DNA of 64,000 nt from an uncultured Collinsella sp. GTDB taxonomy: Bacteria; Actinomycetota; Coriobacteriia; Coriobacteriales; Coriobacteriaceae. Location of the stretch: positions 1-64,000 of the forward strand of contig URSO01000002.1 of the NCBI GenBank assembly GCA_900550415.1. Reading direction: 5' to 3'. Numbering within the stretch: position 1 is the first letter of the stretch; each line of letters opens with the position of its first letter. This document shows positions 43,855-52,068 of the stretch, piece by piece. The translations under genes and the position numbers were made by a program. The notes beneath the pieces were generated by a model. That model did no database searches and was not told the DNA's origin. It was given only the letters and a program-made list of their open reading frames with translations.

Positions 43855-46572
43855 TTAGTTGTCGTTGCCACCATCGAGCAATGCCTCAAAATCCTCCGCC
43901 TGCATGGGGCGGTAGTAGAGGAATCCCTGAGCGTAGCGGGCGCCCATGTGGCGCAGCATGTTTGCCTGCTTGTCCGTCTCGACGCCTTCGATCACAACGG
44001 GCAGATGGAGTGACTGCGCCATCTCGAGCATTGATGAGATGATTTGCACGCTGCGGCCCTCATCGCCGTTATCGGGCACAAACGTGCGGTCGAGCTTGAT
44101 GACGTCGACGTTGACGTTCTTGAGCATCGCGAGCGTGGACTGGCCGGTGCCAAAATCGTCCATGTAGGTCGAGAAGCCGCGGTTGTGCAGGTCGGCCGTC
44201 AGCTTATCCACAGCTTCGGACTCTCCCGTATAAGCCGTCTCGGTGATCTCGATGCGCATGAGCTCGGGCGGCAGGTTGTATTGGGCGGCGAGTGCCCCCA
44301 TATGTTCGGCGACGTCGCAGGCAAGGATATCCACGCGCGACACATTGAGCGAGATCGGAACCACGCGCAGCCCTCGATCGATGCGCTCACGCAGCCACGA
44401 GGCGACGCCCTGCCAAACGTATTTGTCGAGCGTCACCACAAAACCGCTTTCCTCGAGAGCGGGGATAAAGGTGGCAGGTGAAATGAGGGAGCCGTCCTTG
44501 TCAATCCAGCGCGTGAGTGCCTCGGCGCCAATGATCTCGCCGGATTCCATGTCGACCTGGGGCTGCAAGTAGTAGGTAATGCGGCCGTTTGAGAGCGCAT
44601 ACTGGAATTCGGTCAGCGTGCGGTGGAACGAGATTTCGCGCTCGTACTCCTCGGGGCGGAAAATGGCAATGCGCTCCTTAAAGTCGTTTTTTGCACGCCG
44701 ATTGGTAAACATGGCTTTGGCCTGCGCATCGATGGTGATTTCCTCGTTGGAGTCGATGGAGTAGACGCCCATGGACGGCCAGAAGCCTACGCCGTCATCA
44801 TGCTTAGCCACGGCCTCGCGAGCGCGGTTATAGATTTTATGGACGGTGTCGCGCTCAAAGGGGATGAGTACGCAAAAGTCATCTTGGCCCCAGTACCCTG
44901 CGACGCCCATGTTGGCATTCTCGATGTCCTTGAGGACCGTGCCCACATCGGCGAGCATGCGGTCGCCCTCGGCCTGTCCGTGCCATTCGTTGAACAGTCG
45001 CATGTGTCCCATATCGACGGTGGCGATACACCAGGCGCCGTTGCGCCTTGTCTCGAGAAATTCGTTGGCGCGGCGCATAAACTCGCTGGGTCGATAGAGA
45101 CCCGTGAGCGAATCGATGCGTTCGGCGATGGCGCTTTTGCGCTCCACCTCGGGTATGGGGAGGCTGTCGTTGGGAACAAGCCCGCCGGCCGTGCGAATGC
45201 GACGGTCGAGTTCGCCTAAAACGGCGGCCGTTTGATTGGTCAGGTGCTCGTAAAAGGCCGGAACGACAAGACAGACGGGGGTAATGGTGTCGTCCGCGAT
45301 TCGAACGGGAGCGAAAACGGCCTCTTTGAGATGTTGGATCAGTTGCTCGAATGCTTCGTGATCCAAATTGTTGCTAAGCACGACGAACTGGGCGTTGCGT
45401 GAGCGGAAGACGCGACTCCTGCCGCGAGTAATCGACAGCATGCGGCCTGCGTATTCGGCGAGCATGTTGTCGACGGCCTCGGCCCCGTAGAGCTCGTTGA
45501 GCTTTGCCGTGCCGCGAACGCGCACTGCTATAAGCCCCGTCTTGCAATGGTCGCGACGGCAGGCATCGATAGCGTTGATCAGCGTGCGCTGCATTCCGAG
45601 GCCCGTGGCGGCGTCGACGGTCTCGGCAAGCGAGTGGTTGACGAGCTCGCCGACATAGAGCGAGGGGACATTTCCGTCGCCGTCGATACGAAACCCGCGA
45701 GCACGGCCGAGGATGTAGTCGCCGGCGGCATTGCGCACGCGGTACTGCATGACGTGGCGATGTTTGGAGCCGTCATAGATTTGGTCGATGTCGTTGGTAT
45801 AGGCCTCAAGGTCATCGGGATGGACACGCGTTTTCCAGTAATCGTGGCAGTTGTCTATATGCTCCGAAGGAAGACCAAGATCGCGCAAGGCGCCTTGTGA
45901 CCAAAGGGTTCGATGTTTGTCCAAGTTCTCGATAAAGAAATATCGGCCTTCGTTGAGCATCGAAAGGGCGTCGAAAATGCGATCGCTTATTTCGAAGTCG
46001 TCGGTGTGGGCTTGTGCGATATTGCGTCGATCAAGGTGCACGGCATGACGTAGCTTGTAGTCGTACATGCGATGGTCGGCATCGTTCGTCAAGCGATTGG
46101 GGGCTTCGCCCAGGGCGGGGTCGGCGTGTGCCACTCCGTAGCTAAACGAGTGAGGCATCTTGGAAGCGTTGTTTTCGAGCAGTACCGTTCGGCAGTGTTC
46201 CAGACGTTCGGCAAGGTCGTCCTCGGTCGCAATCGTAGATAGGATGGCGAACTCGTCGCCCCCCAGACGAAATGCCGCCTCGTCCACCTTCATATACAGT
46301 TTGAGATAGAGGCTCACCTGCAAGATATAGCGGTTGCCCTCGTCATGTCCAAAGATGTCGTTGCAGTGCTTAAGGTTATCGATGTCGATAAACGCCATGG
46401 TCACGGGCAGTTCCTGCTCCCAGAGTTCCTCTAAGGAACGGGTAAAGCCGCCGCGGTTGCCAAGTCCGGTGAGCTCGTCGGTAAAGGCGGTCCTGATCAG
46501 ATCGTCCTGACGCTCCAGAAGGTCACGGATGGTCTTTTCGAGCGTTTCGGTATTATTGCTGGCGTTATCCAT
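43855..46572 (-). CDS. Multidomain GGDEF-PAS-GGDEF-GGDEF-EAL c-di-GMP protein
   Basis: About 905 aa with no TM helices. GGDEF 1 is intact (FRLGGDEFAILS near residue 105). It is followed by a PAS_3 domain (YWKTRVHPDDLEAYTNDID), a degenerate GGDEF (SRNAQFVVLS), a second degenerate GGDEF (YWGQDDFCVLIPF) and a complete EAL domain (GAEALTRW near 684; SLNVSRVDI; EITETAY; MDDFGTGQSTLAML; KLDRTFV; VIEGVET). Both synthesis and hydrolysis of c-di-GMP are possible. The N-terminal start is uncertain: ATG 46572 or GTG 46629, neither with a clear binding site. The first ~380 residues parallel the neighbouring 42196-43728 protein, which suggests duplication. Confidence 0.85.
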   Translation of the reverse strand: MDNASNNTETLEKTIRDLLERQDDLIRTAFTDELTGLGNRGGFTRSLEELWEQELPVTMAFIDIDNLKHCNDIFGHDEGNRYILQVSLYLKLYMKVDEAAFRLGGDEFAILSTIATEDDLAERLEHCRTVLLENNASKMPHSFSYGVAHADPALGEAPNRLTNDADHRMYDYKLRHAVHLDRRNIAQAHTDDFEISDRIFDALSMLNEGRYFFIENLDKHRTLWSQGALRDLGLPSEHIDNCHDYWKTRVHPDDLEAYTNDIDQIYDGSKHRHVMQYRVRNAAGDYILGRARGFRIDGDGNVPSLYVGELVNHSLAETVDAATGLGMQRTLINAIDACRRDHCKTGLIAVRVRGTAKLNELYGAEAVDNMLAEYAGRMLSITRGRSRVFRSRNAQFVVLSNNLDHEAFEQLIQHLKEAVFAPVRIADDTITPVCLVVPAFYEHLTNQTAAVLGELDRRIRTAGGLVPNDSLPIPEVERKSAIAERIDSLTGLYRPSEFMRRANEFLETRRNGAWCIATVDMGHMRLFNEWHGQAEGDRMLADVGTVLKDIENANMGVAGYWGQDDFCVLIPFERDTVHKIYNRAREAVAKHDDGVGFWPSMGVYSIDSNEEITIDAQAKAMFTNRRAKNDFKERIAIFRPEEYEREISFHRTLTEFQYALSNGRITYYLQPQVDMESGEIIGAEALTRWIDKDGSLISPATFIPALEESGFVVTLDKYVWQGVASWLRERIDRGLRVVPISLNVSRVDILACDVAEHMGALAAQYNLPPELMRIEITETAYTGESEAVDKLTADLHNRGFSTYMDDFGTGQSTLAMLKNVNVDVIKLDRTFVPDNGDEGRSVQIISSMLEMAQSLHLPVVIEGVETDKQANMLRHMGARYAQGFLYYRPMQAEDFEALLDGGNDN

Positions 46573-46719
46573 ACTGTAAGCGGCTTTCTGAGGTCGGGGC
46601 GGATTGCGTCGGGCGAGCTCGTTGTGCACATGCGTTGCTGCTCAACGCCTTGCGTGTTTCCAAGCCCCCGCCTTGCTGCGTCGTTGGGTTTATTTGTCGG
46701 TTCGTGCTCTCGGCTGATA

Positions 46720-46732
46720 ACTACTGAGTAGT
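46720..46732. promoter_or_regulatory. Palindrome in the GGDEF/patatin divergent region
   Basis: The 320-bp region 46573-46891 contains no gene. It is A+T-rich near 46735-46860, with a TATACT box at ~46850 that could be the -10 for the patatin gene. ACTACTGAGTAGT is a perfect 13-bp palindrome that may be an operator; this is inference only. Confidence 0.35.
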
Positions 46733-46891
46733 ATAAACAAGTGTATGGAATTATGTAGGGGTGCCCATGTTGCGGGCGGCCATTATTCGCCAAACGGTAA
46801 CGCGACGATGTTCGATGAAAATGCGACTGAGACGATATTTGTTGATGGGTATACTTGTTCCGTTTTAAAACGCAGGAACGGAGATGGTCGC

Positions 46892-47761
46892 ATGGCACAG
46901 TCAAATATGACGAGCACGGTGGGGCTGGCGCTCGAGGGAGGCGGCTACCGCGGTATGTATACGGCGGGCGTGCTCGACGTTTGGATGGAGCACGGTTTGA
47001 CCTGCGACCATATGGTGGGCGTCTCGGCGGGCGCGGCATTTGGCTACAACTTTAAATCGCGCCAGATCGGCCGCGCCATTCGCTATAACAAGGCCTATTG
47101 CGCCGACAAACGCTATGCGAGCGTGACCAGCTGGCTGCGAACCGGCGATATGTTCAATGCCGATTTTGCCTATCACGAGGTGCCCATCGAGCGCGATCCC
47201 ATCGACCTGGAGGCGTATCGCGCCTGCCCCATGCGGTTTACGTGCGTGTGTACCGATATCGAGACGGGCAAGGCCGTCTACCACGACCTGCCCTATGGCG
47301 ACGAGCGGGATATCGAGTGGATCCGGGCATCGTCGGCGATTCCCGTGGCGACGCGTCCCGTTGCTATTGACGGGCATAAGTATCTGGATGGTGGCGTGGC
47401 CGATTCTATTCCCAGTGCATGGCTGTTTGCGCAGGGGTATGACCGCAATATCGTGGTGCTCACGCAGCCGGCGGGCTTTGTGAAGCAGCCCAACAGCGTG
47501 ATGCCCATGCTGCGTCGCGTGTTCCGTCACTATCCGGAGTTTGTCGCAGCGCTTGAGCGTCGACATGAGGTCTACAATGCCACGCTCGATGACCTGGCAC
47601 GTCGCGAGGCTGCCGGCGAGATCTTTGTGGTGCGGCCGAGCGAATCGGTGAAGGTGCCGTCGCTGTGTCGCGAGCCCGATGAACTTGAACGCATCTACCA
47701 GATTGGTCGCCGCGATGCGGAGGCGACCTTGCCGGCGTTGGAATCGTATCTGGCGGGGTAG
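46892..47761 (+). CDS. Patatin-like phospholipase family protein
   Basis: 289 aa with the patatin catalytic elements: oxyanion hole ALEGGGYRGMYTAGVLD (residues ~11-27), nucleophile elbow GVSAGA (Ser ~ residue 47), and the catalytic Asp in YLDGGVADSIP. Such enzymes hydrolyse acyl lipids. The frame is open to 46745, but ATG 46892 with GGAG 8 nt upstream begins the domain. It is divergent from the GGDEF-EAL gene. A 46-bp repeat array follows the stop. Confidence 0.82.
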   Translation: MAQSNMTSTVGLALEGGGYRGMYTAGVLDVWMEHGLTCDHMVGVSAGAAFGYNFKSRQIGRAIRYNKAYCADKRYASVTSWLRTGDMFNADFAYHEVPIERDPIDLEAYRACPMRFTCVCTDIETGKAVYHDLPYGDERDIEWIRASSAIPVATRPVAIDGHKYLDGGVADSIPSAWLFAQGYDRNIVVLTQPAGFVKQPNSVMPMLRRVFRHYPEFVAALERRHEVYNATLDDLARREAAGEIFVVRPSESVKVPSLCREPDELERIYQIGRRDAEATLPALESYLAG

Positions 47762-47783
47762 GGCAAGCTGCCGTGGACTCGGC

Positions 47784-47953
47784 GGAAAGCGCGTCCCAGA
47801 ATGAGCGCTCAGAACGGGTTACAGTTTCCCAAGCGGTGGGGTTTCGGATAGTACGTCCCGGAATATGCGTTCAGACTGGGATGCGGTTTCCCGTTGAGCC
47901 TCTATATGGAAAGCGCATCCCGGAATGGAGGTCCAAACTGGGATGCGCTTTCC
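47784..47953. repeat. Array of three 46-bp palindromic repeats
   Basis: Units begin at 47784, 47847 and 47908 (spacings 63 and 61 bp). Unit 3 has perfect 14-bp arms GGAAAGCGCATCCC and GGGATGCGCTTTCC. Units 1 and 2 are diverged, as in GGATAGTACGTCCC. The shared interior is roughly GGAAT...CAAACT. They fill the 236-bp gap between the patatin stop and the convergent thiE stop. A REP-like cluster, distinct from the 9-kb family. Confidence 0.85.
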
Positions 47954-47997
47954 GCTATTGAAGATATGAGGCTGCGAATCAGCTGTTCGGCCTATGC

Positions 47998-48693
47998 CTA
48001 TGCCTGCTGCCAGGTGTCGACGAGCTCCTTGGCCGCGGCGTAGGGATCATCGGCGCTGCAGACGGCGCTCACCACAAAGAAGCCGTCGACGCCGGTGGCC
48101 TTAAGCTGCGGCAGGTCGGCCGTCTTGACGCCGCCGCCCACCACGATGGGCACGGGGCTTGCCGCGTGGAGTGCGGCCAGGTCCTCAAAGCTTTTGGTGA
48201 TGATAGAGCCATCGGCCGCGCGTCCGCAGTCGCGCTTGGTCTCGGTCTCGTGGAGCGGGCCGATGCCAAGGTAGTCGACCAAACTCATGTCGGCGGTCTT
48301 GACGTACTCGAGCATCTCCTCGCAACGGGCCGAAAGGCCCACGATGGCATCGGGGCCCAAAAGTTTGCGGCAGACCTCGACGGGAATATCGCTCTGGCCC
48401 ACGTGCACGCCGTCGACAGCAATGCCCTGCTCGCGCGCGGCGAGTACGCAGTCCAGGCGGTCGTCGATCAGCAAAGCGACCTGACCGGTCTTGCCAGCCT
48501 GTGCGATTGCCTGCGCGGCGCCGCCGGTCAGCGCGATGATCTCGCGGGCGCTTGCCACCTTGGAGCGCACCTGGATGCAGGTAAAGCCGGCATCGAGTGC
48601 CTGGGCCACCACATCGCCCACGGGGCGCCCGAGCGTGTTTTCGGGGCCGAGTACCAGATAGACCGAGATATCAAGGTTGTCGCGGATGCTCAT
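47998..48693 (-). CDS. thiE: Thiamine-phosphate synthase
   Basis: 231 aa TIM-barrel enzyme joining HMP-PP and thiazole phosphate. Visible elements are the N-terminal strand YLVLGPENT, CIQVRSKVASAREI (diphosphate binding), LLIDDRLDCVLA, DGVHVGQSDIPV, GLSARC, DYLGIGPLHETETKRD and IVVGGGVKTADLPQL. The start overlaps the upstream thiamine-binding-protein stop by 4 bp (ATGA). It is the last gene of the TPP-riboswitch operon. Confidence 0.92.
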   Translation of the reverse strand: MSIRDNLDISVYLVLGPENTLGRPVGDVVAQALDAGFTCIQVRSKVASAREIIALTGGAAQAIAQAGKTGQVALLIDDRLDCVLAAREQGIAVDGVHVGQSDIPVEVCRKLLGPDAIVGLSARCEEMLEYVKTADMSLVDYLGIGPLHETETKRDCGRAADGSIITKSFEDLAALHAASPVPIVVGGGVKTADLPQLKATGVDGFFVVSAVCSADDPYAAAKELVDTWQQA

Positions 48694-49031
48694 CGTGCTT
48701 CCTCCTGCTTTTTGATCTGTGCTTCCATGCGCTCGAGTTTGCCGGTCATGGTGTCGGTAAATCCGGGTCGAATATCGGCTTTGAGCACGACTTCGGTGCG
48801 GATGCCCTTGCTCGCCAACACAAAGGTCGCGTCGCGCACGACCTGCATGACCTCGTCCCAGTCGCCCTCGATCTCGGTGAACATCGAGGTGGTGCGGTTG
48901 GGAAGGCCGCTCTCGCGAATGACACGCACGACCTCGGCGACCTCGGCGGACAGCTCATCGCCGGTACCGCATGGGGCGATGGCCACGGCGACGAGTGTGT
49001 TCATGCCGGCATCGGTTGCGGGCTCGGACAT
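48690..49031 (-). CDS. Thiamine-binding protein (MTH1187/YkoF-type)
   Basis: 113 aa, ferredoxin-like fold of the Thiamine_BP (formerly DUF77) family: LVAVAIAPCGTGDELSAEVA, VVRVIRESGLPNRTTSMFTE and IEGDWDEVMQVVRDA. YkoF-type proteins bind thiamine or HMP in salvage. It is coupled to thiE by a 4-bp overlap and lies 3 bp after thiM, which supports a role in the same thiamine salvage operon. Confidence 0.85.
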   Translation of the reverse strand: MSEPATDAGMNTLVAVAIAPCGTGDELSAEVAEVVRVIRESGLPNRTTSMFTEIEGDWDEVMQVVRDATFVLASKGIRTEVVLKADIRPGFTDTMTGKLERMEAQIKKQEEAR

Positions 49032-49034
49032 GCC

Positions 49035-49874
49035 TTATGCCTCCTCGAGCTCGAGTTGGTTATCGGCAATGTCCTGGGCGGTCGCGCGGTAGAGCTCGTC
49101 GATAAAGGCGACCTTAAAGCTTGCCGGGGCATCGGCAACGGCGGCGGCACGCGTGCCGGCAACGTTGTAGGCGGCGGTGCCGCAGATGGCCGCCGTAAAC
49201 GGGTCGGCGGCGCAGGCATACACGGCCAGCACGCCGCCCTGCGAGCAACCGCAGCCGGTGATTTTGGACATGAGCGGGCTGCCGCCGTGGGACTTGGCCA
49301 CGGTCGTGCCGTCGGTAATCAGGTCGACTTCGCCCGAGACCACAACGGCGCCGCCGGTGTAGCGGGCGAGCGCCACGGCGGCGCCGCGGGCGGCGTCTAC
49401 CGTGTCGGTGGTATCGACACCGCGCACGCGACTCAGATCGGCCGCTTCGCCCTCAAGGCCCCACAGGCCGGCGAGCGCGATAATCTCGGAGGCATTGCCG
49501 CGCACGATGGCGGGTTTGTACTGCTTGAGTTCGCCTACCAGTTGGGTGCGCAGGCTGCCGATGCCCAGGCCCACCGGATCGAGCACCCAGGGCTTGCCGG
49601 CGTCGTGTGCCGCCTTGGCCGCGCGGGGAATCGTCTGCTCGTAGATGGGGAAGAGTGTGCCCATGTTCAGATAGATGGCGCCGCCGCCGGCAACGAGCGC
49701 CTCGCCCTCGTCGGGCAGATAGACCATGGCGGCCGATCCGCCCACGGCGAGCTGCGCGTTGGCGACAAAGTCAATCGTCACCGTGTTGGTGATGGAGCCC
49801 GCCATCGGATTGGTGGCGCGAATCTCCTCCACGGCCTTGACCACGTTTTGCTTGAGCTGTTTCGAATCGATCAC
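49035..49874 (-). CDS. thiM: Hydroxyethylthiazole kinase
   Basis: 279 aa. It phosphorylates the thiazole moiety of thiamine for salvage. Family motifs are ITNTVTIDFVANAQLAVGGS, GSAAMVYLPDEGE, WVLDPVGLGIGSLRTQL, VRGNASEIIALAGLWG, VVSGEVDLITDG and KITGCGCSQGGVLAVYACA (catalytic Cys and ATP site). GTG 49874 is used with AAGGAGG 8 nt upstream. It is the first gene after a TPP riboswitch and terminator, so it is repressed when thiamine diphosphate is plentiful. Confidence 0.93.
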   Translation of the reverse strand: MIDSKQLKQNVVKAVEEIRATNPMAGSITNTVTIDFVANAQLAVGGSAAMVYLPDEGEALVAGGGAIYLNMGTLFPIYEQTIPRAAKAAHDAGKPWVLDPVGLGIGSLRTQLVGELKQYKPAIVRGNASEIIALAGLWGLEGEAADLSRVRGVDTTDTVDAARGAAVALARYTGGAVVVSGEVDLITDGTTVAKSHGGSPLMSKITGCGCSQGGVLAVYACAADPFTAAICGTAAYNVAGTRAAAVADAPASFKVAFIDELYRATAQDIADNQLELEEA

Positions 49875-49895
49875 TGCACATGCCTCCTTGGCATA

Positions 49896-49926
49896 GAAAA
49901 GGGGCGCTGTGCATAGACAGCGCCCC
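49896..49926 (-). terminator. Riboswitch-controlled intrinsic terminator before thiM
   Basis: GGGGCGCTGT and ACAGCGCCCC arms around CTATGC, then TTTTC on the minus strand. It sits directly between the TPP aptamer and thiM, the expected expression platform. Confidence 0.88.
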
Positions 49927-49933
49927 TAAAAAG

Positions 49934-50031
49934 GCGGCATGCTCCCTACGCCAGCATTAACTGACAGGTTCAAAGGATTGGGCCCCATGCCCTCTCAGCC
50001 TTGTGGTTTGCACCGCCGGCACTCCCGCATC
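49934..50031 (-). ncRNA. TPP (THI-box) riboswitch
   Basis: On the minus strand the conserved THI-box blocks appear in order: GGGAGTGCC, CTGAGAGGGCATG (pyrimidine-sensing J3-2), CCTTTGAACCTGTCAGTTAA (pyrophosphate helix) and GCTGGCGTAGGGAGC. ATGC/GCAT close the outer stem. The downstream terminator at 49896 is the off switch for thiM, the thiamine-binding protein and thiE. Confidence 0.95.
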
Positions 50032-50097
50032 GAATCTGTTGTTCCCTATACTAGCGCATCGGTACAATGGTTACGATGAAAACGACTGGGGGACCCT

Positions 50098-51006
50098 ATG
50101 ATCAAACTTGTGCTGACCGATATGGACGATACGCTGATTCCGGCCGGGCATGACGGCGCCAGCGACTATGCCATCGAGGGCATTCATGCCATGCAGGCGG
50201 CGGGTCTGCACTTTGGTCCGGTTTCGGGTCGTCAGCCGTCTGCGATGGGCTGGATGTTTAAAAATCGTTCCGAGTGCTATTCGACCGGCGCATTCTGTAA
50301 CGGCCAGGTCATGTTTGTCGACGGCGAGGCGGTCGCCTCGCGTGCGACCGATAGCGACGCACTAATGCGTTTAGCCGCCTATCTGGAAGAAGAAACCGAC
50401 GATACCTATCTGAAGGTCTACAGCTTAGGTGATGACTTTTGGGATAACGATGCCTATTGCGTGACACGTGATGCCGAGCGTGTGCGTCGCGCTATGGAAT
50501 CGGGCGGCAATGCGTGGCTCAAGGGCGAAGAGGCCCCGTGCCGCCCTGTCGTCGATGATGCGCCGGTGTTCAAGGCGAATATCTGGAGCGCCCGTTCGCG
50601 TGAGGAGCTCGCGGAGCTACGCGAGCGCGTTGCCGCCGAGGTGCCGGAGCTCTCGCTTGTGTTTCCCAACAACCGTGTGCGCCTGTTCGACATCCTTCCG
50701 GCTGGTTGGGACAAGGGCTGCGCTGCGCTGGAGCTGGCGCGCGCTTTGGGCCTAACGCCCGACGAGGTGGCCGTATTTGGCGATTCCGATAACGACCTGC
50801 CCATGATCGATGCCGTTCCCAACTCCGTTGCGGTCGCCAATGCCAACGAGGCCGTCACGGCTGCCGCACGCTGGCATATCGGCGCTGCGGCAGACGATGC
50901 GGTTGGCGCAGCGCTGCATCAGATTGCCGCCTGCGCCGCGACGGGGGAGATGCCGTCGTTTATGCGTCAGATGAGCACGACGGGTTTCGACGTCACGAAC
51001 GTCTAG
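50098..51006 (+). CDS. HAD-superfamily (Cof-type) phosphatase
   Basis: 302 aa with HAD motif I LTDMDDTLIP (residues 5-14), motif II Ser in PVSGRQPSA, motif III Lys near WDKGCA, and motif IV FGDSDNDLPMID (~225-236). The C2B cap between motifs II and III marks the Cof/YbjI group, which dephosphorylates sugar phosphates and related metabolites. A TACAAT -10 lies near 50063 and GGGGGA precedes the ATG. It is 10 bp upstream of a LysR gene and may be co-transcribed. Confidence 0.87.
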   Translation: MIKLVLTDMDDTLIPAGHDGASDYAIEGIHAMQAAGLHFGPVSGRQPSAMGWMFKNRSECYSTGAFCNGQVMFVDGEAVASRATDSDALMRLAAYLEEETDDTYLKVYSLGDDFWDNDAYCVTRDAERVRRAMESGGNAWLKGEEAPCRPVVDDAPVFKANIWSARSREELAELRERVAAEVPELSLVFPNNRVRLFDILPAGWDKGCAALELARALGLTPDEVAVFGDSDNDLPMIDAVPNSVAVANANEAVTAAARWHIGAAADDAVGAALHQIAACAATGEMPSFMRQMSTTGFDVTNV

Positions 51007-51016
51007 GGAGAAGGCT

Positions 51017-51913
51017 ATGAAGCTTCAGCAGCTCAGGTATGTTGTCAAGGTTGCCGAATGCGGTAGCATCACCGAGGCCTCGCGCCGACTCTTTGTGTCG
51101 CAGCCTTCGATTACCGCGTCGATTCGCGACCTCGAAAACGAGATGGACGTGCGCATCTTTGAGCGCACCAACAAGGGCGTCATTGTGTCCGAGGAAGGCG
51201 AGACCTTCTTGGGCTACGCGCGCCAGGTACTCGACCAGGCCGACCTGCTCGAGGGCAAGTACAAGGGCGCATCCGAGCAGGTGCCGCACTTTAGTGTGAG
51301 CTGTCAGCATTATTCCTTTGCCGTTAACGCGTTTGTTGACGTGATCCGCGAGTTCGATGCCGCGCGCTACGACTTTACCCTGCGCGAGGAGCAAACCCAC
51401 GAGATTATCGAGGACGTCGCGCACATGAAAAGCGAGCTCGGCATCCTGTATCTGTCGGAGCACAATCGCGAGGTCATCGAGCGCATGTTGGCGGCCAACG
51501 AGCTCGTGTTCGAAGGGCTCTTCTGCGCCACGCCGCATGTCTTCGTGTGCGCCGACCATCCGCTGGCGGGCCGCTCGAGTGTGACGCTCGAGGACTTGGA
51601 AGACTACCCGTTCCTGTCCTATGAGCAGGGCAGCTATAACTCGTTTTATTATTCTGAGGAGCTGACCTCGACCTTTGAGCGCCGCAAGAATATCCGCGTG
51701 CGCGACCGTGCGACGCTGTTCAACCTAGCTATGGGCCTTAACGGCTACACGGTGTGTTCGGGCGTGATCAGCCATGAGCTTAACGGCCCCGGTATTATCT
51801 CGATTCCGCTCGATGTAGACGAGTACATGGAGATCGGCATTATCACGCGCAAAAATACGACGCTCACGCGCTATGGGCAGGCCTATATCGAAGCGATTCG
51901 TCAGCACATCTAG
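51017..51913 (+). CDS. LysR family transcriptional regulator
   Basis: 298 aa. Winged helix MKLQQLRYVVKVAECGSITE, then ASRRLFVSQPSITASIRDLE and RIFERTNKGVIVSEEG. The effector domain runs from ~92 to 298. AGGGAGAAGG precedes ATG 51017, 10 bp after the HAD gene. The next gene in the same direction is a MetE-like enzyme, preceded by an 8-bp dyad (51960-51982) that is a reasonable LysR site. Control of methionine metabolism is inferred. Confidence 0.88.
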   Translation: MKLQQLRYVVKVAECGSITEASRRLFVSQPSITASIRDLENEMDVRIFERTNKGVIVSEEGETFLGYARQVLDQADLLEGKYKGASEQVPHFSVSCQHYSFAVNAFVDVIREFDAARYDFTLREEQTHEIIEDVAHMKSELGILYLSEHNREVIERMLAANELVFEGLFCATPHVFVCADHPLAGRSSVTLEDLEDYPFLSYEQGSYNSFYYSEELTSTFERRKNIRVRDRATLFNLAMGLNGYTVCSGVISHELNGPGIISIPLDVDEYMEIGIITRKNTTLTRYGQAYIEAIRQHI

Positions 51914-51959
51914 ATTGCTGCGTTCTGCACGGGTCAAATCTCTTTATGGCAGTCCAAAC

Positions 51960-51982
51960 TGATATAGGAAGCATCTATATCA
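51960..51982 (+). promoter_or_regulatory. Inverted repeat upstream of the MetE-like gene
   Basis: TGATATAG and CTATATCA are perfectly inverted around GAAGCAT, 87 bp before the ATG at 52069. The surrounding 100 bp is A+T-rich. The size fits a LysR-type box, and the adjacent LysR gene is the likely regulator. Confidence 0.5.
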
Positions 51983-52068
51983 AACTGTTATAAACATATA
52001 TTTTACGATGTCCATATGAGCGCTCATACTCTGTCCCAGTAAAGCAACCAATGCAAAGGGAGATATCT

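Noticed and set aside
47784..47953. Possible CRISPR array
   Set aside because: Only three diverged palindromic units with 15-17 bp gaps and no cas genes.
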